This document shows positions 33,206 to 42,045 of a stretch of DNA of 64,000 nucleotides, piece after piece (positions within the stretch are counted from its first letter, which is position 1; every line of letters starts with the position of its first letter). The notes beneath the pieces were generated by a model. That model ran no database searches. It saw nothing but the letters and a program-made list of their open reading frames with translations, and was not told the DNA's origin. The DNA comes from Synergistaceae bacterium (GTDB lineage: Bacteria; Synergistota; Synergistia; Synergistales; Aminobacteriaceae). Location: NCBI GenBank assembly GCA_017405525.1, contig JAFRAH010000038.1, positions 62,001-126,000 on the forward strand. The letters run 5' to 3'. The translations under genes and the position numbers were made by a program.

Positions 33206-34204
33206 ATGTTCATGTACGAAATCAACAGAAAGGACTTAACACAATCCATCATGGCCGCTACACTTAACCAGACTAGACCATCATTTTGCCGGAAGGTGTT
33301 CCGTAAAATAAGGTCAGAGCTCAGCATCATAGCCGTAAAACTCAGGGTAAATCTCCTTTGGCCGGTGTATTCAGCATTGCCGGGCTGGAAGGGCACAACC
33401 GATAAGGATTACAGAAGGCAGCTCATAGTTTCACTTACGACATTTCCCCCAAGAATCAGGACAGTACATATCACGATAAGATCCCTCCTCATGCAGGACA
33501 TGAAGCCTAACAAGATTATTCTCTGGCTTGCTGAGGACGAGTTCCCCGGAAAAAACAAAGACCTTCCTGCCGAATTGCTCTCACTCAGGAAATACGGTCT
33601 CGAAATAAATTACTGTGAGAACATACGCTCATACAAAAAGCTAATCCCGACATTGAGGCTTTACCCCGAAGCTGAAATAGTTACGGCTGACGATGACATA
33701 TATTATAGGCATAACTGGCTGTCCTCGCTTTATGCCGAGCACGTCAGGCATCCAGAAGACATTTGCGCACACAGGATAACGAAGTTCTACATTGACGATT
33801 CAGGCAGCTTCAGGATAGTAGGGGGAGGGTATGAAGTTTACCCGCGGCCTTCATTCCTGCACAAGTTCACTGGAGTAGGCGGAGTAATATACCCTTTAGG
33901 ATGCTTTCACGAGGATATTCTGAGGTCAGAGATATTCACCGAGATATGCACAACGAATGATGATGTATGGTTCTGGCTTATGGCTGTACTCACTGGCAGG
34001 AGAATACGTGTTACGGAAAAGAACCGCACTCATCTTGCGCTCGCTTATGTCGGAGAAACGCAGAAAGGCCCTTCATTATGCCACGTAAACGATAAGGGGG
34101 AAAAATTATTCTGGAAGGACTTTCACAGGATGCTTGAGCGTTACCCGCAGCTTGACAAAATCCTCCGTGATGAGTATGAACTGATGACAGGAACAAAGGC
34201 CTGA
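33206..34204 (+). CDS. putative glycosyltransferase (DDD motif)
   Basis: The 332-aa protein shows LIVSLTTFPPRIRTVHITIRSLL and then a DxD-type metal motif in IVTADDDIYYRHNWL, followed by CAHRITKFYI and GVGGVIYPLGCFHEDIL. This pattern occurs in GT-A enzymes and stealth-like or capsular glycosyltransferases. Donor and acceptor are unknown. The start has no convincing ribosome site, and MYEINRKDL at 33212 is an alternative. It lies 24 bases after rtcB and may be co-transcribed with it. Confidence 0.65.
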   Translation: MFMYEINRKDLTQSIMAATLNQTRPSFCRKVFRKIRSELSIIAVKLRVNLLWPVYSALPGWKGTTDKDYRRQLIVSLTTFPPRIRTVHITIRSLLMQDMKPNKIILWLAEDEFPGKNKDLPAELLSLRKYGLEINYCENIRSYKKLIPTLRLYPEAEIVTADDDIYYRHNWLSSLYAEHVRHPEDICAHRITKFYIDDSGSFRIVGGGYEVYPRPSFLHKFTGVGGVIYPLGCFHEDILRSEIFTEICTTNDDVWFWLMAVLTGRRIRVTEKNRTHLALAYVGETQKGPSLCHVNDKGEKLFWKDFHRMLERYPQLDKILRDEYELMTGTKA

Positions 34205-34229
34205 AAGTCTGAACTCTCCTCTCAGGCCT
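34197..34229. terminator. bidirectional hairpin terminator
   Basis: AGGCCTGA (34197-34204) and TCAGGCCT (34222-34229) are perfect arms. The left arm overlaps the glycosyltransferase stop. The hairpin sits between the convergent glycosyltransferase and ABC transporter genes. Confidence 0.65.
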
Positions 34230-34234
34230 CCGCT

Positions 34235-35008
34235 TCATTTCTGGCTGTAACGTGAAAGGAACTGCCTCGTACGTTCCTCTCTGGGGTTGTTGAAGACATC
34301 GCGGGGGTTTCCCTGTTCGCAGATTATCCCGCCGTCCATGAAGATCACCTTGTCCGCAACATCACGCGCAAATTCCATCTCGTGGGTTACGATTATCATT
34401 GTCGTGTTTTGTTCCGAGAGCTTGCGTATCACCTTCAGCACCTCGCCCGTAAGCTCAGGGTCAAGCGCACTAGTAGGCTCGTCAAAGCACAGAATATCCG
34501 GGTGAAGGATTAACGCCCTCGCAATTGCCACACGTTGCTGCTGTCCTCCTGAGAGCTGGTGAGGGTAGTTGTTCATCCTGTCATAAAGACCAATGTCCGC
34601 AAAAATCCCGGCGGCTTCCTCCCTCAGTGCCTCCCTGTCGAAATTGTGCACATGTTCTTCTTTGGCGTGGAGCTCCGGGGCAAGCATTACGTTCTGGAGT
34701 GCCGTATACTGCGGGAAAAGGTTGAACGACTGGAACACCAGCCCAAAGTGCAGCCTCTTCCGCCGTATCTGGGACTCGTTCAGCGTTGAGGGGTCAGAGC
34801 AGTCAAGCAACACTTCACCGTTCACCGTAATGCTCCCGGCATCAGGACGCTCAAGGAAATTCAGGCACCGCAGCAATGTAGTCTTCCCGCTCCCGGATGA
34901 GCCTATCACTGAGAGAGATTCTCCCTTTTCGAGCGTGAAGTCTATACCCTTGAGGACTTCGGTGCGGTCAAACGTCTTGCGTATGTTCCTCACTTCAAGT
35001 ATTGGCAT
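34235..35008 (-). CDS. polar amino-acid ABC transporter ATPase
   Basis: The 257-aa protein is a GlnQ/HisP-type ATPase. It has Walker A GSSGSGKTT, signature LSGGQQQRV, Walker B DILCFDEPTSALDPE and H-loop VTHEMEFARD. It is the last gene of a three-gene minus-strand operon with permease and binding protein; only 15 bases separate it from the permease. Confidence 0.92.
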   Translation of the reverse strand: MPILEVRNIRKTFDRTEVLKGIDFTLEKGESLSVIGSSGSGKTTLLRCLNFLERPDAGSITVNGEVLLDCSDPSTLNESQIRRKRLHFGLVFQSFNLFPQYTALQNVMLAPELHAKEEHVHNFDREALREEAAGIFADIGLYDRMNNYPHQLSGGQQQRVAIARALILHPDILCFDEPTSALDPELTGEVLKVIRKLSEQNTTMIIVTHEMEFARDVADKVIFMDGGIICEQGNPRDVFNNPREERTRQFLSRYSQK

Positions 35009-35023
35009 TGATTCATTCCTCCC

Positions 35024-35710
35024 CTACCTGAAATAGTCGAGCTTTCTCTCAAGCCCGGCAAGAAGAACCGTTACTATTCCGTTGAACACGAGATAGTAGA
35101 ACGCCGTGAAGAACAGCGGCCATATTGCCCCTGATATTCCATGCGACCCCTTCATGAACGCCTGACCTGCCCAGATGATTTCCTGAAGGGCTATGATTCT
35201 CGCAAGTGCTGTGTCCTTCACGAGGGTTATTATTTCGTTCGAGATTGGGGGAACTATCCGCTTTATCATCTGCAACAGCGTAACATGCCGGAAAATCTGC
35301 CCCTTCGTCATCCCTAACACTAAGCCCGCTTCATACTGCCCGACCGGGACGCTCTGAATGCCTCCCCTGTATATCTCCGAGAAGTAGCAAGCATAGTTGA
35401 TGATGAATGCGATTGATGCCGCAAGAAACCTTCCCTGTTCGCCGCCGCCCCAGATGGGATTGTGGAGCACAAGGCCGGGGAAGTAATACACTATGAGGAG
35501 CTGTATCATTAGGGGAGTTCCGCGGATTATCCAGATGATGAACTGTGTAGCAACACTGACTGCCTTAATCTTCGAGAGTGAGCCGAACGCTATGATTAGT
35601 CCGAGAGGGAAAGCCCCCAGTAGTGTTACGGCAAAGAGCTTCAGGGTCTGGAGAAACCCGACGTTCAATGCGCCGATTACTACCGGGAGCTGTTCAAGTA
35701 TCGTGTCCAT
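35024..35710 (-). CDS. polar amino-acid ABC transporter permease
   Basis: The 228-aa protein has the HisM/GlnP pattern: about five helices and the EAA loop (QYEAGLVLGMTKGQIFRHVTLLQ). It begins with a hydrophilic N-terminus then FLQTLKLFAVTLLGAFPLG. It lies 10 bases after the binding-protein gene, so one operon. A single permease is seen, so the channel is probably a homodimer. Confidence 0.9.
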   Translation of the reverse strand: MDTILEQLPVVIGALNVGFLQTLKLFAVTLLGAFPLGLIIAFGSLSKIKAVSVATQFIIWIIRGTPLMIQLLIVYYFPGLVLHNPIWGGGEQGRFLAASIAFIINYACYFSEIYRGGIQSVPVGQYEAGLVLGMTKGQIFRHVTLLQMIKRIVPPISNEIITLVKDTALARIIALQEIIWAGQAFMKGSHGISGAIWPLFFTAFYYLVFNGIVTVLLAGLERKLDYFR

Positions 35711-35720
35711 TGCTGGGCTG

Positions 35721-36488
35721 TTACCTGATTAGTGCCGCCTGTATTCCGTAGGTCTCTGCGATTTTCTGGATGCTCCCGTCAGCGTAGCCAGCCTCAAAGA
35801 ACGCATTGAGCATGAACGCAAGGTCTGAGTCCTTCCTGAAACCTACTCCGTATTCCTCGCTGTTGAGGCTCACTGTGTAGGTCAGTGCCTCGTAGCCAGT
35901 TCCGGGGCCAACCATTGCCGCCGCCATTAGGGAGTCGATTATCGCCGCGTCTGCCGTCCCTGATGCCACCTCCATGAGTGCCGTAGCCTGATCCTGAACC
36001 TCCGTAACCTTGAAGCCGTGAGCTGTGGCCTGTTCGTTGCCCGCACTGCCATGTTCTACCGCAAAGTTCAGTCCCTTGATGGCCTCGATGCTGTCATACC
36101 TCGCGGCATTGGCTGAAGGTACTACCACTATCTGCGCGTTGTTGCAGTAGGGGTTTGAGCACCTCATGGCCTCGACGACTTCGGGGGTTAGGGTCATTCC
36201 GTTCCACACGCAGTCTATGTTCTTCCCGTTGAGCTCAAGTATCTTGTTGTTCCACTCTATCTCCTGGAACTCAACCTTTACGCCCAGGCTCTCAGCGAAT
36301 GCCCTCGCAAGGTCTGCGTCAAAGCCTATCCACTCGCCTTTGTCGTTCTTGTAGTCCATAGGCTTGAAGTCAGTTATCCCGACAACAAGAACGCCCTTTG
36401 CCTTCACGTACTCTGAATCAGTCTCGGCATATGCACACGAGCATACGGCCATGAGAAGAACGAGAACCGCCAGTAATAATTTTTTCAT
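35721..36488 (-). CDS. polar amino-acid ABC substrate-binding protein
   Basis: The 255-aa protein has a signal peptide (MKKLLLAVLVLLMAVCSCAYA) and the family-3 solute-binding fold: LVVGITDFKPMDYKNDKG, GFDADLARAFAESLGV, EWNNKILELNGKNIDCVWNGMT, VEHGSAGNEQA. The Arg/Asp pair that grips amino-acid carboxylates can be placed only loosely, so the specific amino acid is not known. A cysteine near the cleavage site might allow lipidation, but the lipobox is poor. It leads the operon. Confidence 0.9.
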   Translation of the reverse strand: MKKLLLAVLVLLMAVCSCAYAETDSEYVKAKGVLVVGITDFKPMDYKNDKGEWIGFDADLARAFAESLGVKVEFQEIEWNNKILELNGKNIDCVWNGMTLTPEVVEAMRCSNPYCNNAQIVVVPSANAARYDSIEAIKGLNFAVEHGSAGNEQATAHGFKVTEVQDQATALMEVASGTADAAIIDSLMAAAMVGPGTGYEALTYTVSLNSEEYGVGFRKDSDLAFMLNAFFEAGYADGSIQKIAETYGIQAALIR

Positions 36489-36579
36489 AGGGAAATCACA
36501 TCTCCTGAGAGAAATTTTCTCCAGCGTCTAAATTTGCTGAAGTGTGAAAATTTTACGTTATCCGCTTGAACTTGGCAAC

Positions 36580-38166
36580 TCAAAGCACTTCTGCACCCCT
36601 GAAAATCACAAAGCCCCTCGGTGAACGCCATATATCTTTTACGCGCTTGCTCTGCATTACAGCCGACGAGTAGAAATATATCGGTGCCACAGGAAGGTCA
36701 TTCATCAGGATACGTTCAGCATCATGCATGTAGTTTATGCGCCTGACCCTGTCCATCTCATGGGCTGACTTCCTCATGGCCTCGTCAAATTCCGGGTTGC
36801 TGTAGCCTGTGTTGTTCTGTGCCGAGCCAGTGATGCAGAGCTCAAGGATGCTCCCGGCGTCAAAGAAGTCCATTATCCACGCATCACGGGCAATGTCATA
36901 GTCCTTCCTGTTCCTCGTCTCAATGAACACCTTCCACTCCTCATTGAGCAGCTCAACCTCAACCCCAAGAGCACGCTTCCACATTCCTTGCAGTGCTTCA
37001 GCCATCGCCTTATTGCCTGAGTTCGAGTTGTACTTGTAGGAGACTTTCGGGAAACCTTCACCGTTAGGGTATCCTGCCTCAGCAAGAAGCCTCCTCGCCT
37101 CCTCAACGTCCGCACGCTCCGGGAGGAATGAGCCGCCTTCCGTCCTGAAGTCCTGAGAGTCAGTAGTTCCGGGCACAAGGTCGCAAACGAAACCCCCTGC
37201 TGGTCTCTGACCTGACATCGTGATTTTCTCGGTGATTATCCTTCGGTCAATGGCAAGAGTGAATGCCCTCCTCACCCTCACGTCATCGAATGGTTTTCGC
37301 GTAACGTTGAAGTCGCAGAAGCCCGTACCAAGTGCAGGAAGTGATACAGCCTCGCCGCGTTTGAGGAGCATCTGCACCATCTGTGAGGGTATCGTTCCCA
37401 TGTAGTCGATACGTCCAGCCCTGAAGGCAGCAAGTGCAGTGTTCTCGTCATTGATGAAGACAAAACGTAACCTGTCGACTTTGACGTTCTCAGCGTCCCA
37501 GTATTCGGGGTTCTTCACGAGGACGATCTCGCCGCCCTCGCCATGTTTCCAGCTTTCGAGTTTGAACGCGCCGTTTGAGATTAACGTTTCAGGTTTGGCC
37601 GCCCATGACCGGGGATTTTCGGAGATAACGTCATTCCTTGCAGGCTGGAACACAGGGAACGAAAGGTAATCCAGCATCAAGGGGTTCACGTATTCGAGCT
37701 CAATGATGAAGGTCTTTGCGTCAGGTGCTGACAGTCCCACGTCTTCAGGTTTTGCCTTGCCGTTGTAGAATGCCTCGCCGTTCCTGATGAAGAATGCATA
37801 ATACGCATAAGGTGAGCCGGTCTCAGGGTCAAGGACACGCAGGAATCCATCCCTGAACTGTGAGGCTGTTATGGGCTGACCGTCTGACCACTTCAGGCCG
37901 TCCCGGAGGTGGAACGTCCACGTCATTCCGTCGGCTGAAACGTCCCAGCTCTCGGCACAGGCAGGCTCCGGGGCATCGGTTGAGCTCACGCGGAGGAGAC
38001 CGTCAAAGATATTCACGATAACGTTCGCGCCGTCTGACGCGTTGTTCAGTGCGGGGTCAATCGTGCGGGGGTCAGCTCCCAAGTTATACACGATTTCCTT
38101 CGGGGCTGAATGGGACACTGAAACCATGAGCGACACTAACAATACTGCAATAACTATTTTGCGCAT
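36580..38166 (-). CDS. oligopeptide/dipeptide ABC substrate-binding protein
   Basis: The 528-aa protein begins MRKIVIAVLLVSLMVSVSHSAP, a signal peptide, with AAGGAGG upstream of the ATG at 38166. Longer readings lack support. Family-5 binding-protein features include NLGADPRTIDPALNN, the W-x-x-S-x-DGMTWTFHLRDGLKWSDGQPI block and DARRAFTLAIDR-like VRRAFTLAID. It closes the minus-strand oppB-C-D-F-binding-protein operon. This order is less usual, since the binding protein often comes first. Confidence 0.9.
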   Translation of the reverse strand: MRKIVIAVLLVSLMVSVSHSAPKEIVYNLGADPRTIDPALNNASDGANVIVNIFDGLLRVSSTDAPEPACAESWDVSADGMTWTFHLRDGLKWSDGQPITASQFRDGFLRVLDPETGSPYAYYAFFIRNGEAFYNGKAKPEDVGLSAPDAKTFIIELEYVNPLMLDYLSFPVFQPARNDVISENPRSWAAKPETLISNGAFKLESWKHGEGGEIVLVKNPEYWDAENVKVDRLRFVFINDENTALAAFRAGRIDYMGTIPSQMVQMLLKRGEAVSLPALGTGFCDFNVTRKPFDDVRVRRAFTLAIDRRIITEKITMSGQRPAGGFVCDLVPGTTDSQDFRTEGGSFLPERADVEEARRLLAEAGYPNGEGFPKVSYKYNSNSGNKAMAEALQGMWKRALGVEVELLNEEWKVFIETRNRKDYDIARDAWIMDFFDAGSILELCITGSAQNNTGYSNPEFDEAMRKSAHEMDRVRRINYMHDAERILMNDLPVAPIYFYSSAVMQSKRVKDIWRSPRGFVIFRGAEVL

Positions 38167-38189
38167 GAAGATTATTCCTCCTTTTGAGT

Positions 38190-39128
38190 TTACACAAACG
38201 GGCAGGCGCAATAATGGCCGTTCCCTTTGTCTTCGAGTTCGGGCGTTAGGTGTGAGCATTCGGGCTTGGCTTCCGGGCATCTAGTCCTGAAGTTGCAACC
38301 TGAAGGCGGGTTAAGCGCACTGGGTACTTCACCTTTGAGGGCAACCAGCTTCCTCATGTCTGACTTATCCGGGTCAGGTATCGGGACAGCCGACAAGAGC
38401 GACACAGTATAGGGATGCATAGGGCGGGAATATAGCTCATCACTCCCTGAAAGCTCTACTATCCTTCCGAGATACATCACTGCAACCCTCGTGCTTATGT
38501 GCCTGATCATCGACAGGTCATGTGCTATGAACAGGTAGGAGAGACCTAGAGACTTCTGGAGGTCTTCGAGCATGTTGACGATCTGAGCCTGTATTGAGAC
38601 ATCGAGGGCTGAAACGGGCTCATCACAGACAATCATCTCAGGTTCAACGGCCAAAGCGCGCGCAATCCCTATCCTCTGCCTCTGCCCCCCGCTGAACTCA
38701 TGAGGATAACGCCCAGCCTGCTCCGAGTTCAGTCCAACAAGACGCAGGAGATGACTGACCCGGTCGGTGTGTTCGTCTTTCGGGAGGCCGTGAATGATCA
38801 TAGGCTCGCGGATAATGTCGCCCGCCGTCATTCGTGGGTTGAGCGACGCATAAGGATCCTGGAAGATCATCTGCATCCTCTTCCTGAATGGCAGCATATC
38901 TCGCGAACTCTTGCGGGTAATGTCCTGACCGTCAAAGATTATTCGCCCCCCGTCAGGTTCGTAGAGGCGTATTATCGTGCGTCCTGTTGTGGTTTTTCCG
39001 CAGCCTGACTCACCGACAAGCCCCAGCGTCTCGCCTTTAGCCAGCTTGAAGCTCACCCCGTCAACCGAATGTACAATGCCTGCGGGAGTGTCAAAGTACT
39101 TCTTCAGCCCCGTAACCTCAAGAATCAT
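38190..39128 (-). CDS. oligopeptide ABC transporter ATPase (OppF/DppF-type)
   Basis: The 312-aa ATPase has Walker A GESGCGKTT, signature FSGGQRQRIGIARAL and Walker B EMIVCDEPVSALD. It also has the C-terminal Opp cysteine cluster GCNFRTRCPEAKPEC that may hold a 4Fe-4S site. Start ATG 39128 overlaps the oppD stop as ATGA. Earlier readings would run into oppD. It is 23 bases from the binding-protein gene. Confidence 0.9.
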   Translation of the reverse strand: MILEVTGLKKYFDTPAGIVHSVDGVSFKLAKGETLGLVGESGCGKTTTGRTIIRLYEPDGGRIIFDGQDITRKSSRDMLPFRKRMQMIFQDPYASLNPRMTAGDIIREPMIIHGLPKDEHTDRVSHLLRLVGLNSEQAGRYPHEFSGGQRQRIGIARALAVEPEMIVCDEPVSALDVSIQAQIVNMLEDLQKSLGLSYLFIAHDLSMIRHISTRVAVMYLGRIVELSGSDELYSRPMHPYTVSLLSAVPIPDPDKSDMRKLVALKGEVPSALNPPSGCNFRTRCPEAKPECSHLTPELEDKGNGHYCACPFV

Positions 39129-40081
39129 CCCTTCACCCCCAGCCAGCAGGAATATTTGTGCGTCCCTGAGAGCGTGAACGTCTCCGGCCTGTGTCCGAGG
39201 CATATCCTCATGGCCTGCGGGCATCTCCTCACGTAGGGGCAGCCTTTGGGAGGGCTCAGCAAGTCCGGGGGTTGTCCGTCAATCGGGGTTAATCTCTCGC
39301 GTGGACGTTCGGGGTTGGGCAGTGAACGAAGCAAGCCCTTAGTGTAGGGGTGGGCAGTGCTGTAGAATATCTCGCGTCTCGTTCCTTCCTCCATTATGCG
39401 GCCTCCGTACATGATGAGTATTCTGTCAGCCTCTCCCGCAAGCACCCCCAAGTCATGAGTGATCAGTATCATCGACATACCAGAAGCCTCCCGTAACTCT
39501 CTCATCATCGCCAGGATCTGAGCCTGAACCGTAACATCAAGGGCAGTAGTGGGCTCGTCGGCAATCAGGAGCTCAGGGTTGCAGATTACCGCCATTGCCG
39601 TCATGATTCGCTGCCTCTGTCCTCCGCTGAACTCGTGGGGGTAATGCCCCAGCCTCTCAGCCGCCGGGACAATACCGACACGTTCGAGCATCTCTACACA
39701 GCGTGAGCGTGTATCGCCCTGCCACTTGTGCCGCCTCAAGACCTCGCCGAGCTGCCAGCCTACACTAAGGACGGGGTTAAGGCTCGTCATTGGGTCCTGG
39801 AAGATCATGGAGATGCTTTTACCCCGGAGCTCCTTGATGGTTGATGAGGTTACTTCATGACCCCTGAAGGTGATTCTTCCCGCCGTAACTTTCCCGGCAC
39901 TCCCTGAAAGCCCCATCACTGAGAGCATGGCCGCACTTTTCCCGCTCCCTGATTCCCCGGCAATCCCCAAGACCTCGCCGCGCCTGACACTGAAGGTTAC
40001 TCCGTCTACTGCCCGGACTTCCCCCTTTGTCGTGAAGTATGAGGCGTGAAGGCCGTCAACACTCAATATCTCGTCATTCAT
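39125..40081 (-). CDS. oligopeptide ABC transporter ATPase (OppD/DppD-type)
   Basis: The 318-aa ATPase begins MNDEILSVDGLHASYFTTKGEVRAVDGV. It has Walker A GESGSGKSA, LRGKSISMIFQDPMTSLNPVL, signature FSGGQRQRI, Walker B ELLIADEPTTALDVT and C-terminal CPYVRRCPQAM. The ATG at 40081 is 5 bases past the oppC stop. It pairs with the next ATPase to form a heterodimer. Confidence 0.9.
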   Translation of the reverse strand: MNDEILSVDGLHASYFTTKGEVRAVDGVTFSVRRGEVLGIAGESGSGKSAAMLSVMGLSGSAGKVTAGRITFRGHEVTSSTIKELRGKSISMIFQDPMTSLNPVLSVGWQLGEVLRRHKWQGDTRSRCVEMLERVGIVPAAERLGHYPHEFSGGQRQRIMTAMAVICNPELLIADEPTTALDVTVQAQILAMMRELREASGMSMILITHDLGVLAGEADRILIMYGGRIMEEGTRREIFYSTAHPYTKGLLRSLPNPERPRERLTPIDGQPPDLLSPPKGCPYVRRCPQAMRICLGHRPETFTLSGTHKYSCWLGVKG

Positions 40082-40086
40082 GGTAA

Positions 40087-41001
40087 TCACTTCCTCAGTT
40101 TCGGGTCTAGAGCATCTCTCAGGCCATCGCCCAAGAAGTTGAAGGCCAGTATAGTGATTGAGATTGCCCCGGCTGGAAAGAACAACTGCCACGGATATAC
40201 CGCAAGCGACCCCACAGCGTCAGAGCTCAGGACTCCCCAGCTCGCCATAGGTGCACTCACACCTAGGCCCACGAACGACAGGAACGCCTCAGTGAAGATT
40301 GCCCCCGGTATCGAGAAGGTCAGCGTTACGAGGACTGAACCCATTGCGTTGGGTATGAGGTGGCGGAAAAGTATCCTCGGCGGTGATGCTCCTGTTACTT
40401 TCGCGGCAAGGATGAACTCCTCATTCTTGAGCCTCATCACTTCAGCACGTACTATCCTCGCCATAGGTGCCCAGTAAGATATTCCCAAGGTGATGAATAT
40501 GCTCTTGAGGCCGGGGCCAACCACAACCATGATCAGGATTACGTAGATCATTACCGGGACGCTGTAGATGACATCAACGACACGCATCATTATGTTATCA
40601 GTCCTTCCGCCGGAAAATCCCGAAACCCCACCGTAAATTACCCCGATGAAGAGGCTGATGAAGCTCGCAAGAAACCCAACCGAAAGCGAAATCCTCGCAC
40701 CATAAAGCACCCTCACGAAAATATCACGTCCGAACATGTCAGTACCGAACCAGTGAGCCAGGCTGGGAGGCTCATTGCTCACCATGAAGTCCTGAGCGTC
40801 ATACTCATACGCTGAGAGCACAGGTCCGAAAACCGCAAGCACTATCACCGCCACAATCACCGCAAGCCCGAACATTGCCAGACGGTCATGCATAAGCCTT
40901 CCTGTTACGTCCTGCCAGTAGGTCAATGATGGCCTTAACGTTTCGGCGGTCTCTTTGTCTTCGGGGTTAAGGGGGAGGAACAGTTCAGGGTCATACATCA
41001 T
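40087..41001 (-). CDS. oligopeptide ABC transporter permease (OppC/DppC-type)
   Basis: The 304-aa protein has a hydrophilic N-terminus, HWFGTDMFGRDIFVRVLYGARISLSVGF typical of DppC, and the EAA loop (FILAAKVTGASPPRILFRHLIPNAM). About six helices. GAGGTG precedes the ATG. It lies 3 bases after oppB. Confidence 0.92.
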   Translation of the reverse strand: MMYDPELFLPLNPEDKETAETLRPSLTYWQDVTGRLMHDRLAMFGLAVIVAVIVLAVFGPVLSAYEYDAQDFMVSNEPPSLAHWFGTDMFGRDIFVRVLYGARISLSVGFLASFISLFIGVIYGGVSGFSGGRTDNIMMRVVDVIYSVPVMIYVILIMVVVGPGLKSIFITLGISYWAPMARIVRAEVMRLKNEEFILAAKVTGASPPRILFRHLIPNAMGSVLVTLTFSIPGAIFTEAFLSFVGLGVSAPMASWGVLSSDAVGSLAVYPWQLFFPAGAISITILAFNFLGDGLRDALDPKLRK

Positions 41002-41004
41002 CCA

Positions 41005-41931
41005 TCACCTCAGCTTTATCCTTGGGTCAACGAACGCAAGGCATATGTCGGCTATCAGGTTGAAGCTCACCAGAAGCGCGCTGTAGAATATCGTAACCCC
41101 CATTATCGTGGTGTAGTCCCTGTTGGTTATGCTCGTAACGAAGAACGTACCCAGTCCCGGAACACCAAATACCTGCTCGACAACAAAGCTCCCTGTGAGT
41201 ATCCCGGCAGTCAGGGGCCCCAGGTACGTTATGACCGGGATTAGGGCATTCTTGAGGGCGTGAATGTATATCACCGAGACATCACGAAGTCCTTTAGCGT
41301 ATGCCGTGCGGATATAGTCCTGCCCAAGAACCTCAAGCATACCCGAACGTACAAGCCTCGATATGAACGCCGCAGGATAGAGCGCGAGAGTTATTGCCGG
41401 GAGAATTGCAGTTGATGACCCCTCCCAGAAGCCTACTGTAACCCAGCCCAGCCGCCACGCAAAGACATACACCAGCAGTGCCGCAATGACGAACCCCGGA
41501 ACAGTTACGCCGAGTGTCGCAAGTATCATCATGATTTTGTCCTGCCACCTTCCGCGGTTGAGTGCCGAGATTATTCCTGCAGGTATACCGGCAAAAAGAG
41601 CAAGCACCAACGCCGCACCTCCCACTGTGAACGAGACAGGGAAGCTCGAAGCTATGAGCTCGTTGACCGTCATTCCCTCGTACCTGTAGGAAGGCCCAAG
41701 GTCAAGACGAAGGACGTTCAACAAATACCTGAAGTACTGGACGTGAAGGGGGTCATTGAGTCCGTAACGGTCATTCATTTTTTCGAGGACGAAAGAAGGT
41801 ATTGCTTTCTCATCAGTGAAGGGGCCTCCGGGAATTGCACGCATCATGAAGAAGGTTAATGTGATTACAATGAAGAGGGTTAGGAGACATGATATTACTC
41901 TCCTGAAAATGTATCTGCTTATGTGAACCAC
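41005..41931 (-). CDS. oligopeptide ABC transporter permease (OppB/DppB-type)
   Basis: The 308-aa protein has the DppB layout: IFRRVISCLLTLFIVITLTFFMMRAIPGGPF, then LNDPLHVQYFRYLLNVLRLDLGPSYR, and the EAA loop (YIRTAYAKGLRDVSVIYIHALKNAL). The start codon is GTG with an AGGGGG site directly before it. It is the first gene of the operon; its upstream gap of about 114 bases also contains the promoter of the divergent DUF3798 gene. Confidence 0.92.
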   Translation of the reverse strand: MVHISRYIFRRVISCLLTLFIVITLTFFMMRAIPGGPFTDEKAIPSFVLEKMNDRYGLNDPLHVQYFRYLLNVLRLDLGPSYRYEGMTVNELIASSFPVSFTVGGAALVLALFAGIPAGIISALNRGRWQDKIMMILATLGVTVPGFVIAALLVYVFAWRLGWVTVGFWEGSSTAILPAITLALYPAAFISRLVRSGMLEVLGQDYIRTAYAKGLRDVSVIYIHALKNALIPVITYLGPLTAGILTGSFVVEQVFGVPGLGTFFVTSITNRDYTTIMGVTIFYSALLVSFNLIADICLAFVDPRIKLR

Positions 41932-41999
41932 CCCCTGAAGAATAGTGAGAAAATTTTATCATCATGCCAAGACACAGGGACATAAAAATTTTCACTAAC

Positions 42000-42008
42000 T
42001 GCTATAAT
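42000..42008 (+). promoter_or_regulatory. extended -10 promoter for the DUF3798 operon
   Basis: TGCTATAAT, an extended -10 with perfect TATAAT at 42003-42008, lies 37 bases before the TTG start. No -35 is recognised. Confidence 0.55.
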
Positions 42009-42045
42009 TATTCCATTCCATAAAATTCAAAGGAGGAGTTTTGCC